Below, piece by piece: positions 52,923 through 63,372 of a stretch of 64,000 bases of DNA. A model generated the notes under the pieces. The model saw only the letters and a program-made list of their open reading frames with translations, made no database searches and was not told where the DNA came from. How positions within the stretch are numbered: the first letter of the stretch is position 1; each line of letters starts with the position of its first letter. The DNA is from Phymatolithon calcareum (Eukaryota; Rhodophyta; Florideophyceae; Hapalidiales): NCBI GenBank assembly GCA_977006965.1, contig OZ345359.1, forward strand, positions 1,426,001 to 1,490,000. Reading direction: 5' to 3'. The position numbers and the translations under genes were made by a program.

Positions 52923-53961
52923 TCAGAAACTAAACAGAGGAGAGCCGTTCACAATCACAAGCAGAGTAAGATTAGCCACAGCATGGAAGAACTGAGAATG
53001 CAGATGAATAGCATGACTAAATCGCTGACCGAGAACGCTGAATTGCTTGAAGCGTCTATTGACCGTTTCATGTCTTGCTTTTGAAAGAGCAAATAGATAT
53101 CCCGCTACATTATCGTTTTCTGTGGGACATTTGGAATATTAAGAGTCAGTGTACCCGCTGTCTGCGACAACTTTCTCACCGGGGAGGAGAGTAGACTTCC
53201 TAGCCAGTCTGAAAATATTGAGGTCCGGGAATGAAATGGACCGTGCACCCAGACGATTCATCCACTACCAAGTTCAATTCCAACTTCTTATATTAGCCCG
53301 AGTTCACGAAACTTGTGAGAGAACCACTGTGTGCTAAACGGCGTCGGCTCGAAAATTCGAAAATCTGTACCAACTACAGAAGCATTGTATGGGATAGGAA
53401 AACTCGACACAAAGCGATTTTCTCATTTTATCTGTACAATAGTAAGAAACATGGACTTTTGTTGTTCACCTTTAGATAAAAACAGAATAGAACATACCAC
53501 ATCGAGATCTGAAGTCAGACGTACAAACAGCCATATCCATTTCGAAGCGTCTTTTCGTCTGCACCACCGATAGCTCGAATGTAATGCTCGGTGGCATATG
53601 TCTATAAAAAGCCAAGTGACCAAAGCAAATGTACTGGCCTCGCGCGCCGAGGCCGAACACCGCGGAGCCTGTTCCATACAATCGCGTACAAATTCTCCGT
53701 CACTCCGAAAAGAGCGCGGAAGCGTCTAGACTCCACGTGCACACTCAATCCTGGGGCTTGAAGAGCAAGTAACCGCCCGCGCGCCGCAAAAATCTCGGCG
53801 GAAGTCAATGGCATCGTAAAACAAGTGTCGATAAGGACAAATATAGTTTCTTCTGATCGTGGACGAGATATAGTGCACAAGATGAAGACATCTTGTGCAT
53901 CATATCTCCGTTCCGAATATATCCAATGGAAGCCTTTATAGTGTCGTATTGAAGGAGACAA
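52923..53961 (-). pseudogene. DDE-superfamily transposase remnant (PIF/Harbinger-like)
   Basis: Minus-strand pieces, in order: FRALFGVTENLYAIVWNRL, RPVHLLWSLGFL, stop, TYATEHYIRAIGGADEKTLR, a frameshift to KWIWLFV, then NIFRLARKSTLLPGEKVVAD then SGYTDS, and finally SKARHETVNRRFKQFSVLG with FFHAVANLTLLVIVNG and a stop at 52923. This matches the scaffold of nuclease-type DDE transposases common in algae and fungi (terminal H-E-T-V-N block with the catalytic Glu region). Several stops and shifts make it dead. A short hairpin (53865-53908) is inserted near its 5' end. Confidence 0.65.
53865..53908. repeat. Hairpin 9: 20-bp arms, 4-nt loop
   Basis: GAGATATAGTGCACAAGATG, loop AAGA, then CATCTTGTGCATCATATCTC; two mismatches. 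It lies in the dead transposase. Confidence 0.8.
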
Positions 53962-55464
53962 ACAATCATATCTCTAATCAGGTGCAGAAAATGCTGCTGG
54001 TCTGTTGAAGAGTGATCATCTGCAGATCAGCCCTCTTCAAATTGCCAGTCATTGACTAATACGTTCAAGCTGAATTTGAAAGTTCATAGCAATTATTGAT
54101 TTTAACTTCTTCTTACTTCTTTGACAGTATTGACTCGTGGTTCTAAAAGGTACAACGTAGCTTACGTTTTAGCCTTTTAAAAAAAACTGAAAACTGTTTA
54201 ATATATTTAACATTAGAAAGGTTGAATGCAGAAATCAAAAATGTCAAAGCGAGAAACAAAATGAGTGGTTTATCGCTCGATATCTATGATACTTTTTGAA
54301 TAATTAACTCGCAAACAGTTAAAAATTTTAAACATTAAAATACGTATAGCATTATCACGTAACGTGAGCTCAATCTTGACCAGTACTTATATTGAAATGC
54401 GTTTTGAGTCAATGTGTTTCGTAACCAACATTTTGTCTATCGAATTTTTCTCTTGTCGAATGTCAACGACTTCCTCTTCAATCGATACTTTAGGGAATAT
54501 GAGAAATGGTAAGACTTAAGGACCGAAAGCTCCGCGCTTCATTAGGATTATTGCAATATTTTTTGAAAATTGGAACTAGAAGGCCGCACGAGTAGACACA
54601 GGAAAAATATTGGACATAACGTAAAGAGAAGTTTAAACTTTCGACATTCAAAAACCGGACTTTTCGGCTTTAAATATGAGATTCGAAAATTTAAACTTCT
54701 CATTCGGTTACATCAATTATTTTAGAAATGTGGTAGATTCTGACATCCTGTATCAACTTTCGAAAAGAAAATGGACGTGTTAGTTTCCAAACTTATACCC
54801 TTTCGCTTTTCAACATTTTCGTCCTCTGTCGACTTCTTCGACAATGGAGCGTCATCGATCGACGAATTTGTCAAGAACCTAGATGGGCACGAATATTTTG
54901 TATGATAACGTGTTTTCGTAAATTCAATGTCCCACAGCGCTACGGAACGTCAACAATAAGGCATGAGACAACTGCACTGAACCGTATTAAAGCGTTTTGG
55001 CTCATACAGTTGAGTGCAGTCGTATTGGCAATTATACAGATGAATGCAGTCGTACATGTATATAGTGTACGATTCAATCAGAGTACATCGACGAAGTTTC
55101 CCAGTCCTTTGGATGTATACAGTTAGAGGTCACATAGAAATTTCTTGTTTGGCACTATCCTCGTGATATCGTACTACTAGAAAGACATGGACTTTGATTT
55201 TAAGCAACCTTGGCCCTAATGTTCATACGACATACGAAGAGTATGTGTGGGCTTGCAAACACATTGGGAGCGAATTTTTTGGCCCCAAATTTCTGGCGCT
55301 AGAATATTTCTAAGGAACGTGTTTCCAGGTTTTCTCATACTCTGTGTGCGAGCGTATAACAAGTGATAGGAACGCATGATGAATGCCAATTACTATCCAC
55401 AAGAACAGTCGGACTCCATCACCAGAAAAACGCGCCCTTCTCTGCGCTGTCGTCGAGAATGTCC
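53962..55464. other. AT-rich, no gene seen
   Basis: Very few long frames. A small direct repeat TGCAGTCGTA recurs near 55.02-55.05 kb. Nothing else is recognisable. Confidence 0.45.
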
Positions 55465-58100
55465 CCAAGGGCGAAGAAGCAGAAAATGACTCAGTCCTCT
55501 CCGGCCGTGCGCCGTCTTACAAAGTTTTTTGACAACAGTGTCCTCGGTCACGGCTGGGATTCGAGGAATGTTTTTGAGAAGCACGAAATTTTAACTGAAA
55601 CCACGACCTTGTTAATTGTCGCATTTGTTTTAATAATATGCAGAAAAGAAAGCTTGGTGAAAGTGCGTCTATGTCAAATATACCTTCACAATTTATCTCA
55701 TGATTTTCGCTAATTTTGTTCTTCGACATCTTCTGTGGCGGCGGCGAAAGGACGTGCGCTACCGAAGTCGAAGTCCGGTGGAGGAATTGGACTCTCTGAA
55801 TTTGTTGAGGCCCTTACAGGAAGACAGGACCTTGACACGAAATGCACTCGTATGGGCGCACCGTCGCCGGAATCTAAGCGACGAAATCGGATTGATCACT
55901 CAGATGCACACGGACAGGGACGGATATCTTTCTTGGCAACCTTGAATTCAAACCACTATATTTGCACTCGAAGTGGGCTGAACCAGGGACGAAAACGAGA
56001 ATAATTAGTGCAGCAATTGTCTTGCCGTCTGGTCTTGTGTCCTGTTGTTTCACGTACAGAGTTGTTGATGGCGGGATGTTTTTGGAGCTGAAGGTGAAGT
56101 GGCTGCTGCTGTTGATGCATCTGGAGTTGCTGCACAACTTATGGCTGCCGAAACCGTTCGGCCGTTGATTAGGGGAGTTTCAAGAATTTCACCCGAAGGA
56201 CGTGGGCTTCGACGACCCTCTGATGGCCTTGAAGAAATCGTAGACATGGACATCTACTCTGCAGCGCGAATTCCGCTTCCATTTCAGATTGAAACACACT
56301 TCGACATGGAAACTAACTTGAGTTGGAAGTGTAATCCCACTAAAGTTGTTTTTCTAGAAATGAAAACCTCGGTGGAAGGGTACGCAACTGTTGTGAATTC
56401 GGATGCGTTCGGTGAGCTTTAAGGGCTTCAGTTCAATAAGTTGCAGCGGTAGACGACCAAGTAAACTAATCATTCTTTTGCATTTATTTTCACTTTTTTC
56501 CGATATTGCAATTATTTTTGAAAATTCTCGCATCTCTCAGAACCCCAGCGACATATTACTAATGCATCGTACACTATCTGTTTCTACCGCTGGAGAACTG
56601 TACCATTGGGGTAACATGAGAACGTAAACCGAGGTAAGAGACCTATCAACAACCAGGGCCATGGTCCACTTTACGAATACAAACAGTGCTAAAAAACTTT
56701 GCTTTTTGCCCTGCCAAATTTTAACTGATAATTCATTAGTAAACCATTCATCAACCACGTGTAGATGCCCCTAGAAGAGCAACTGTGAACAACTGTAATG
56801 TTCCACTCGCAGAGACCGTCAGTTGCACTTCGGTACAGGTTCTCAGACCTCGACACATCATACTCTCTGGTGCGGTCCGAGTGCCTGTAGGGAAAATCGC
56901 GCAATATGCACAATTTTTGCGCTGCACGATGGCACAAAAATGCCATTTTCTCGAATTATTTTCAGTATACCTGCATAAATTCGATTCTATTGTGGAACAG
57001 ATATATAAAGGCCAGTCATGTGCGTACATATCGCCTTCGAACCAATCAATTTTGCTGTTTCATGATTCAGGAGGTTCTGAACCAGTCGAATATTGCGAAT
57101 TTTTGGCCGCAAATCTGGTCTAAACTTTGCGTGAAACACGTTCATGTTGTATTATTTCCCTCAAAGCAATCTAAAATGGACAAAGCTCTACAATGTTCTC
57201 GAGAAGTTCACGGATATACGTATTTGGGTCACTATCGGCGCCATATTCGCCATCCTTTTTGCCACCTGAGCGTGAGATAATTCTGCCCGAGCAGACATCT
57301 CTGCCTTCCGTTTCACTGATCGCTTTCATCAACAATGAACAACAGGCACGAAAACGACAGTTTTGACAAACTCAATAACGCAAAACCCAGCTGCTATGCG
57401 AAAGCTGCGGATGGGGATAGAAATTCAGCATTGGCAAGAAACTCAAAATAGAAAAGGCTAAGAATATCGAAGAAACGCTATCAACACAGAACCGGGAAGT
57501 ATTTTCAAAAAGAGAAAAATTCTCATCGGTATTGAGACGAGGAACGATTCCTTCATCGTTCCGAGGACGAGCTTCGGTTACAGAAATCAAAATATCGGAT
57601 GGTATCCAGAAAAGCCAATCCTAGAGGAGAAGATCGATCAGAACGAGAGAAACTCTACACTGCAGGCTGTTCTGAACAGAACTTTCCATACTCCTAGAAA
57701 CTACTTCGTTATTGGACCTTGGCAGGGGCATATTTACGTGTGGGATATTGATCCGAAGAATATGAATGGAAAATGGGAACCTCTCTTCGTCCGGTTGAAC
57801 GCGGGTTTCGAATATTCTGCTAATCTAATTCCCAACAGCGCATTTTTAATGGGACTATATAGCTCAAGTGCGCGCTCCATCAACTTTGATTTGCATGCGC
57901 TTGTAACGGATGAATGTTATGATGCCGCTGGAAAACGATCTCAGCCTCCGATCTGTTCTACGCCTGATATTCTTTCGCAACCTGCAGATTCAGGACGAAT
58001 TTGTGAGAAGAATAGGGATCGGTTTCACGGCACATTTGAAGACGACGTATTGCGACTAATCGAGCGGCTAGGTGCACAGGTTCTGTCAAAACTCTCTTAA
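55465..58100 (+). other. Candidate multi-exon gene (or decayed gene), unrecognised
   Basis: Coding-like blocks in series. 55465-55660: MSPRAKKQKMTQSSPAVRR, then a hydrophobic helix TTTLLIVAFVLIIC. 55735-56004: ALPKSKSGGGIGLSEFVEAL. About 56060-56410: EGEVAAAVDASGVAAQLMAA and IYSAARIPLPFQIETHFDME, ending at donor GTGAGC (56411); acceptor TCTCTCAG and a short block TNASYTICFYRW follow, with a further donor. 57462-58100: a long open frame without ATG, TPRNYFVIGPWQGHIYVWDI to RLIERLGAQVLSKLS and TAA. If joined, it would be a type II membrane protein with a large outer domain, but I could not complete the splicing. Needs transcript data. Confidence 0.3.
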
Positions 58101-58476
58101 TCCAAAACATATATTTCATACTCCGTAATTCGTGGTAAAAATATTGGAGTGGTGTTCGTTGCACCTACCGTTCTCTCTGGGATTCGCACGTTGTTGAGCT
58201 AACGAAAACAACGTTCAGTGGGCGATTCCGTACGGGCTGCGTGCGTTTCTCTGTCAAAAGAGATTCATCCTTCTTTGGAGTCCTTTCCCTCAAATTTATG
58301 ACACTTTCATGCTCTTGCTGGCTTGACTACCAAGTGAGATATTTTCCAAAAACAAAGCTCTGCATTGGAGCTCCTGCTGTACTTGGTATCGTTTTATCAA
58401 TTCTAGGACAAGAACGTCAGTACGTGAGCTCCACATCACCCGCTGCGCGTAATTACTGTAAATTTGTACAATCCTC

Positions 58477-59001
58477 TGTTGTTGGAGGTTAGGGCGGAGA
58501 TGAGTTGAAGGAAAAAGGTTGGTTGGAGTGAATTGGTTGAGTAGAAGATGAGTTGTGAGTGAATGAGTTCCTTGGTTTATTGACTTGGCGGACCTCAGGT
58601 CAAGACTATATAGACCTGAGAACTCAACCAGACTTGATCACAACCCTAATTGACGACGGAGACACTCTAACCCTAAACAAATTTGTCATAATATCATATG
58701 ACACGTGTAACATGAAAAAAATGAAGAATCATCTACTGAGTGAGGGGAGTATGATTATCATACTCTTATCATACTTTGACACGTGTCACTGCCAATCTTC
58801 TTGATTCAAAGTTCTGAGACACTTTGACTTTCGACTTGACACGTGTACATGTGTACCGAGATCATACCTTGATTTTGAGGTGTGACGCGACAAGAGCTCC
58901 AAGCTGCACACTTTCAACAGATACGTGTACACGTCTACCGAGATCAAACCTTGATATTGAAATTTGTTCCGATTTGAACCACAAGGTCCACACTTCCACC
59001 A
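58477..59001 (-). repeat. Copia LTR (element E), with duplicated start
   Basis: Minus-strand LTR ending CCTCCAACAACA at 58477. It has two starts: TGTTGAAAGTGTG at 58919 and, about 80 bases further out, TGGTGGAAGTGTGG at 59001, each followed by a related segment. Holds ACACGTGT palindromes, a CTATATAG box and AATAAACCAAGGAAC (58567-58581). Confidence 0.75.
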
Positions 59002-59030
59002 TTGCCCTTGATAGAGGGAAGCTAAGAATT

Positions 59031-59525
59031 TCACATGCATACTCCCATGTCTTGAGAGAACTTGGAAGTCTTCATACGATCGAGCGGCTTTGTCAATGCG
59101 TCGGAAATCATTGAGTCCGTCTCGCAATATTTGATCACAGGCTTCCCCGTGGCAACCGCACCACGTAAGTAATGGAATTGTATGTCAATGTGCCTGTTTC
59201 GCTGTGTTATTGCAGCGATCCTCCCGGTGGCGATCGCACTCTGACTGTTGGTGTACAGAGTCATGCGACGTGACTCGTAGAGACCGTGGACATCGGCGAT
59301 GGGACGTGGTAACCACACGGCTTCCTTTGCGGCGGAACACGAACCGATGTATTCCGCTTCGCATGTTGTGGTTTCCACAATGATCTGCTTCCTCGAACGC
59401 CATCTTCTGGCTCTCCCTGCGAGTAGGAACACATATCCACTTTTGGAACGCCGACGATCTCTCCTCTCCAATCCGAGTCCGTGTAGCCGTACGCGATCAA
59501 GTCTCTGTTTGTGCCGAGAAAGATC
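59031..59525 (-). pseudogene. Copia pol 3' end (element E), RNase H
   Basis: Fragments IAYGYTDSDWRGEI, then after a shift SKSGYVFLLAGRARRWRSRK, CEAEYIGSCSAAKEAVWLPR and ISDALTKPLDRMKTS to a stop at 59031. Typical Copia RNase H; truncated at 59525, where element A is inserted in the opposite direction. Confidence 0.75.
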
Positions 59526-59958
59526 TGTTGGAAGTGTGATCGCTTGGAGCTCTAGTCGCAAACACACTTCAATATCAAGGTATGATCTCGGCACACGTGA
59601 ACACGTGTCAAGTCGAAAGTCAAAGTGTCTCAGAACTTTGAATCAAGAAGATTGGCAGTGACACGTGTCAAAGTATGATAAGAGTATGATAATCATACTC
59701 CCCTCACTCAGTAGATGATTCTTCATTTTTTTCATGTTACACGTGTCATATGATATTATGACAAATTTGTTTTGGGTTAGAGTGTCTCCGTCGTCAATTA
59801 GGGTTTTGTGATCAAGTTGATTGAGTTCTCAGATCTATATAGTCTTCACCTGAGGTCCGCCAAGGAACACATTCTCACCTATCTCAGCTTCTACCCAACC
59901 ATTTTCTTTCAACCAAACTTTTTCTTTCTCCCCATCACTTGCCTAACCTTATTCAACA
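59526..59958 (+). repeat. 5' LTR of Copia element A
   Basis: 433 bp, TGTTGGAAGTGTGATC to TTATTCAACA, inserted into element E's pol. It lacks the AATAAA present in all its relatives: the text reads CCGCCAAGGAAC where others have AATAAACCAAGGAAC. The primer site GGTTATGGGCCCAG follows at 59959-59972. Confidence 0.8.
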
Positions 59959-59972
59959 GGTTATGGGCCCAG

Positions 59973-60467
59973 TCAACGCACCTCAACCACCGCGTTTCAT
60001 CATCATCGTCATCATCTCCGGGGTTCTCCTTCGCCGCCGATCTGTCTCTGTCTGATCTTTCTGCTTGCGCATCCTTGTCAAGAATCGTTGATTCTTGCTC
60101 GGCCCGCTTCAAGGGTTCACTAAGCGTCTTGCAGTGCGCGTTGCCGGCTGCAGGTTCAGGTGTACCAAAACACCACAAGGGTTTTCCTGTTGCGTATCCT
60201 TGTTAAAAATCTTTGATTCTTACTAGGCCCGTTTCAGGATACCACAAAACGTCTTGCAGTGCGTGTTGCCGGCTGCAGGTTCATGTGTACCAAAACGCCA
60301 CAAGAGGTATACGGCCATCGAGCCATCCCCCGATCAAGGTCCGGGTCACATTGACTTGAAGGAATTTCTTATACGGGACAGATTGCCTTGATAGTTAACT
60401 TCGGTTGACCCGCAGTGGACTCCCCGAACGGATTTTCGACAAGAATAGAAGACCCACACTCCCCAAA
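59973..60467 (+). other. Leader of Copia element A
   Basis: Non-coding leader between primer site and gag. It contains an internal near-repeat around CTTGCAGTGCG.GTTGCCGGCT (60128 and 60253). Its last part matches element B's leader (AAGAGGTATACGGCC). Confidence 0.5.
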
Positions 60468-60843
60468 ATGGACAACTTGCAAGGAATGCTGAAGGTCGAG
60501 AAACTCAATGAGACCAATTTCCATGTTTGGAAACAGAAAATTCAGCTAGGACTATCATTCCGCGAACTTGATGAACACATTGAGGAAGATCCACCAGCAC
60601 GGGACTCGGACGATTTCACTATCTGGCGTCGAAGTGACAACAAGGCAAAGGCTATTATCGGACTTTCTCTCTCGGATGAACATCTCGAGCATGTGCAAGA
60701 TGTGAATACGGCCAAGGAAATGTGGCAGTCGATTCTGAATATCTTTGAACGACATACACTACTGAACAAACTTGCCGCTCGCCGCAAGTTCTATACCGCC
60801 ACAATGCTCGCGGACGAGAAAATGCTCTTTTATACGAACCGTA
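60468..60843 (+). pseudogene. Copia gag of element A, truncated by element B
   Basis: MDNLQGMLKVEKLNETNFHV with WKQKIQLGLSF and AKEMWQSILNIFERHTLLNK is a UBN2-type Copia Gag N-terminal domain. It stops at 60843 (NR), where element B's LTR begins. The likely target duplication is CCGTA at 60839-60843. Confidence 0.8.
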
Positions 60844-61318
60844 TGTTGGAAGTGTGACTGCTTGGAGCATTAGTCGCATCACACTTCATTTGTGGACGTT
60901 TGATCTCGAAACACGTGTACACGTGTCAATAAGTCTCACAGCTGTGTTTAGAGACGTTCAGAGAAGAATTTTGCTCTGGGCACGTGTACAGATGTGATTG
61001 GCTGATACGAATCATACCATCGTACTCAGCATCGAAAATGATGAGTTTTGGTATATTACACGTGTATGACAATATGATAATGTTATGATAGATTTGTTTA
61101 GGTTTACTTGGTCTCCGTCGTCTAGCAAGGGCCCATAATTAGATCTAGCATATAGAGGTAGTCTAGATCTGATATTCAGGACTATATAGCCAGGTTCTGA
61201 GGTCGTGCAAGGCAATAAACCAAGGAACTCATTCACCAACAACTCAGCAACCACTCAACCAATTCATCTTAACCAAACCATTCCATCATCCTTATCGCAT
61301 CCCTCACCTCCAGCATCA
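60844..61318 (+). repeat. 5' LTR of Copia element B (variant family)
   Basis: 475 bp, TGTTGGAAGTGTGACTG to CCAGCATCA. Diverged from A/C/E in the middle, but shares the ends, ACACGTGT boxes and AATAAACCAAGGAAC (61214-61228). The primer site is at 61319-61332. It also contains GGGCCCATAA at 61129-61138. Confidence 0.8.
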
Positions 61319-61809
61319 GGTTATGGGCCCAGTTAATGCGATTTAAATTTCAACCGTCATCATCCACACCGTCTCCGGGGTTCTCCTTCACCCCCGATCT
61401 GTCTCTGTCAACATCCCTGATTCGTGTTACAGCTCTCATGCTCCTGGTAAACACCCCTCTACGGTCGTTACCTTGATTATGATCTGTTCTGGCATTGTGC
61501 CTGGTTCTTCGGAGCACACGTACTTGCGTCTCCTCACTCAATTACTACCACTGTGGTGCACAACCCCTTGGAAAGTCTTTAGTGGGGCCAGCTCGTACAG
61601 GGTTTTTTTTCTCAACTTTTTTTTATCAACTTCGAAGAACCTCAAGAGGTATACGGCCGTAGTGCCATCCCCAGATCAAGGTTCGGGTTATTCTGACCTG
61701 AAGGAATTTCTTATAAGGGATAGATTGCTTTGATAGTTAACCTTGTGTTAACTCGCAGTGGACTCCCCGAACGTATTCAACAAGATTTTCAAGACCCCCA
61801 AGTCCTAAA

Positions 61810-62906
61810 ATGGACAACTCACAAGGAACACTGAAGGTCGAAAAGCTCAATGAGACCAATTTCCATACTTGGAAACAGAAAATTCAGCTAGTACTATCTT
61901 TCTGCGAACTCGATGAATACATTGAGGACGATCCACCGGCACGGGAATCGGACGATTTCAAGATATGGCGTCGTAACGATAACAAAGCGAAAGCTATTAT
62001 CGGTCTATCACTGTCCGACAAACATCTTGAACATGTCCGAGATGCGAAAACTGTTGGAAGTGTGATTGCTTGGAGCTCTAGTCGCAAACACACTTCAATA
62101 TCAAGGTATGATCTCGGTACACGTGTACACGTGTCAAGTCGAATGTCAAAGTGTCTCAGAACTTTGAATCAAGAAGATTGGCAGTGACACGTGTCAAAGT
62201 ATGATAAGAGTATGATAATCATACTCCCCTCACTCAGTAGATGATTCTTGATTTTTTCATGTTACACGTGTCATATGATAGTATGACAAATTTGTTTAGG
62301 GTTAGTGTGTCTCCGTCGTCAGTTAGGGTTTTGATCAAGTCTGGTTGTGTTCTCTGGTCTATATAGTCTTGACCTGAGGTCCGCCAAGTGAATAAACCAA
62401 GGAACTCATTCTCACCTAACTCCACTTCTCCTTCACCAATCTTCACCAAACAAACTTTTCCAATCTCCTAATCTTATCCCTAACCTCCAACAACAAAAAC
62501 AGCTAAGGAAATGTGGCAGGCGATTCTAAACATCTACGAACGTCATACCCTTCTCAACAAATTGGCTGCTCGTCAAAAATTGTATACAGCCACTATGCTC
62601 GAAGACGAGAAAATACTGCCCTATACGAACCGTATTCGGCAGCTCGCATCCACCCTCAAGTCAATGGGTGTCAACATCGACGATAAAGAAATGGCAATGG
62701 CCGTGCTCAACGGACTTCCGGAACGCTTCGATAGCTTAATCAGTGCACTCGATGCTCTCGGCAATGAAGATGAGTCATTCTCTCTTGAATTCGTAAAGAG
62801 TAGACTTTTGCAAGAAGAGCAACGAATGTCTATGAGAGTCGAAGCATCAACCGTGAAAGCTGAGACTGCGGCACTGTTCGCTGCCAGACGTGACGGAGAA
62901 CGTATT
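61810..62906 (+). pseudogene. Copia gag of element B, split by a solo LTR
   Basis: 61810-62051 encodes MDNSQGTLKVEKLNETNFHT to LEHVRDAKT. A solo LTR follows, and the frame resumes at 62501 (AKEMWQAILNIYERHTLLNK), continuing through MAMAVLNGLPERFDSLISAL to AALFAARRDGERI. It is then cut by element D at 62907. Without the two insertions the gag frame is continuous. Confidence 0.8.
62052..62495 (+). repeat. Solo Copia LTR (C) with AAAAC target duplication
   Basis: 444 bp, nearly identical to LTR A, flanked by AAAAC at 62047-62051 and 62496-62500. Four ACACGTGT palindromes (62119, 62127, 62187, 62264), a CTATATAG box at about 62360 and AATAAACCAAGGAAC (62391-62405). A solo LTR means a whole element was lost by LTR-LTR recombination. 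Confidence 0.85.
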
Positions 62907-63351
62907 TGTTGGATGGAGCTTTTGAGGTTGATGATTGAGATGGTTGAGATGGTTGAGGTGGTTGAGATGGTTGAGATGGTTGAGATGTTTGAGATGGTTG
63001 GGTTGGTTGTGAGATGTTCCTTGGTTTATTGAGTCGGGGCATCAGATCCGGGTCCTATATAGGCCTCAGATTGAGATATGATAAGACTTCTGATGCTCAT
63101 TGCACTACTAACTGTGATTGAATCAATCAACTAAAAGATTGAATTGTTGACTGTGATTGATTCAATCAACAAAATGATTGAATTACTGACAATGACAAGA
63201 TCAATCAAGAAATTGATTGAACTGCTACATTGTCAGTAAAGATGAAAAAACATGGATTGATTCTTTCATAACATATGAGAAATGGTTAGGGACTTATGAC
63301 ATAGGATAATGTGTACTGCGACAAGTGCTCCAAGCAGTCACATTTCCAACA
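62907..63351 (-). repeat. 3' LTR of Copia element D
   Basis: Minus-strand LTR from 63351 (TGTTGGAAATGTGACTG) to 62907 (CCATCCAACA), preceded by the purine tract GAGGGGGAG at 63352-63360. AATAAACCAAGGAAC is at 63016-63030. Near its end is a 9-bp tandem array of GGTTGAGAT units (about 62936-63004), and in its middle are repeated TGATTGAATCAATCA-type dyads. The middle differs from LTR A-C, so D is another family. Confidence 0.8.
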
Positions 63352-63372
63352 CTCCCCCTCGATCGAAGAAGC

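Noticed and set aside
58786-62187. Three similar ORFs ending in LRTLNQEDWQ
   Set aside because: They lie within Copia LTRs on one strand or the other and simply repeat because the LTRs repeat.
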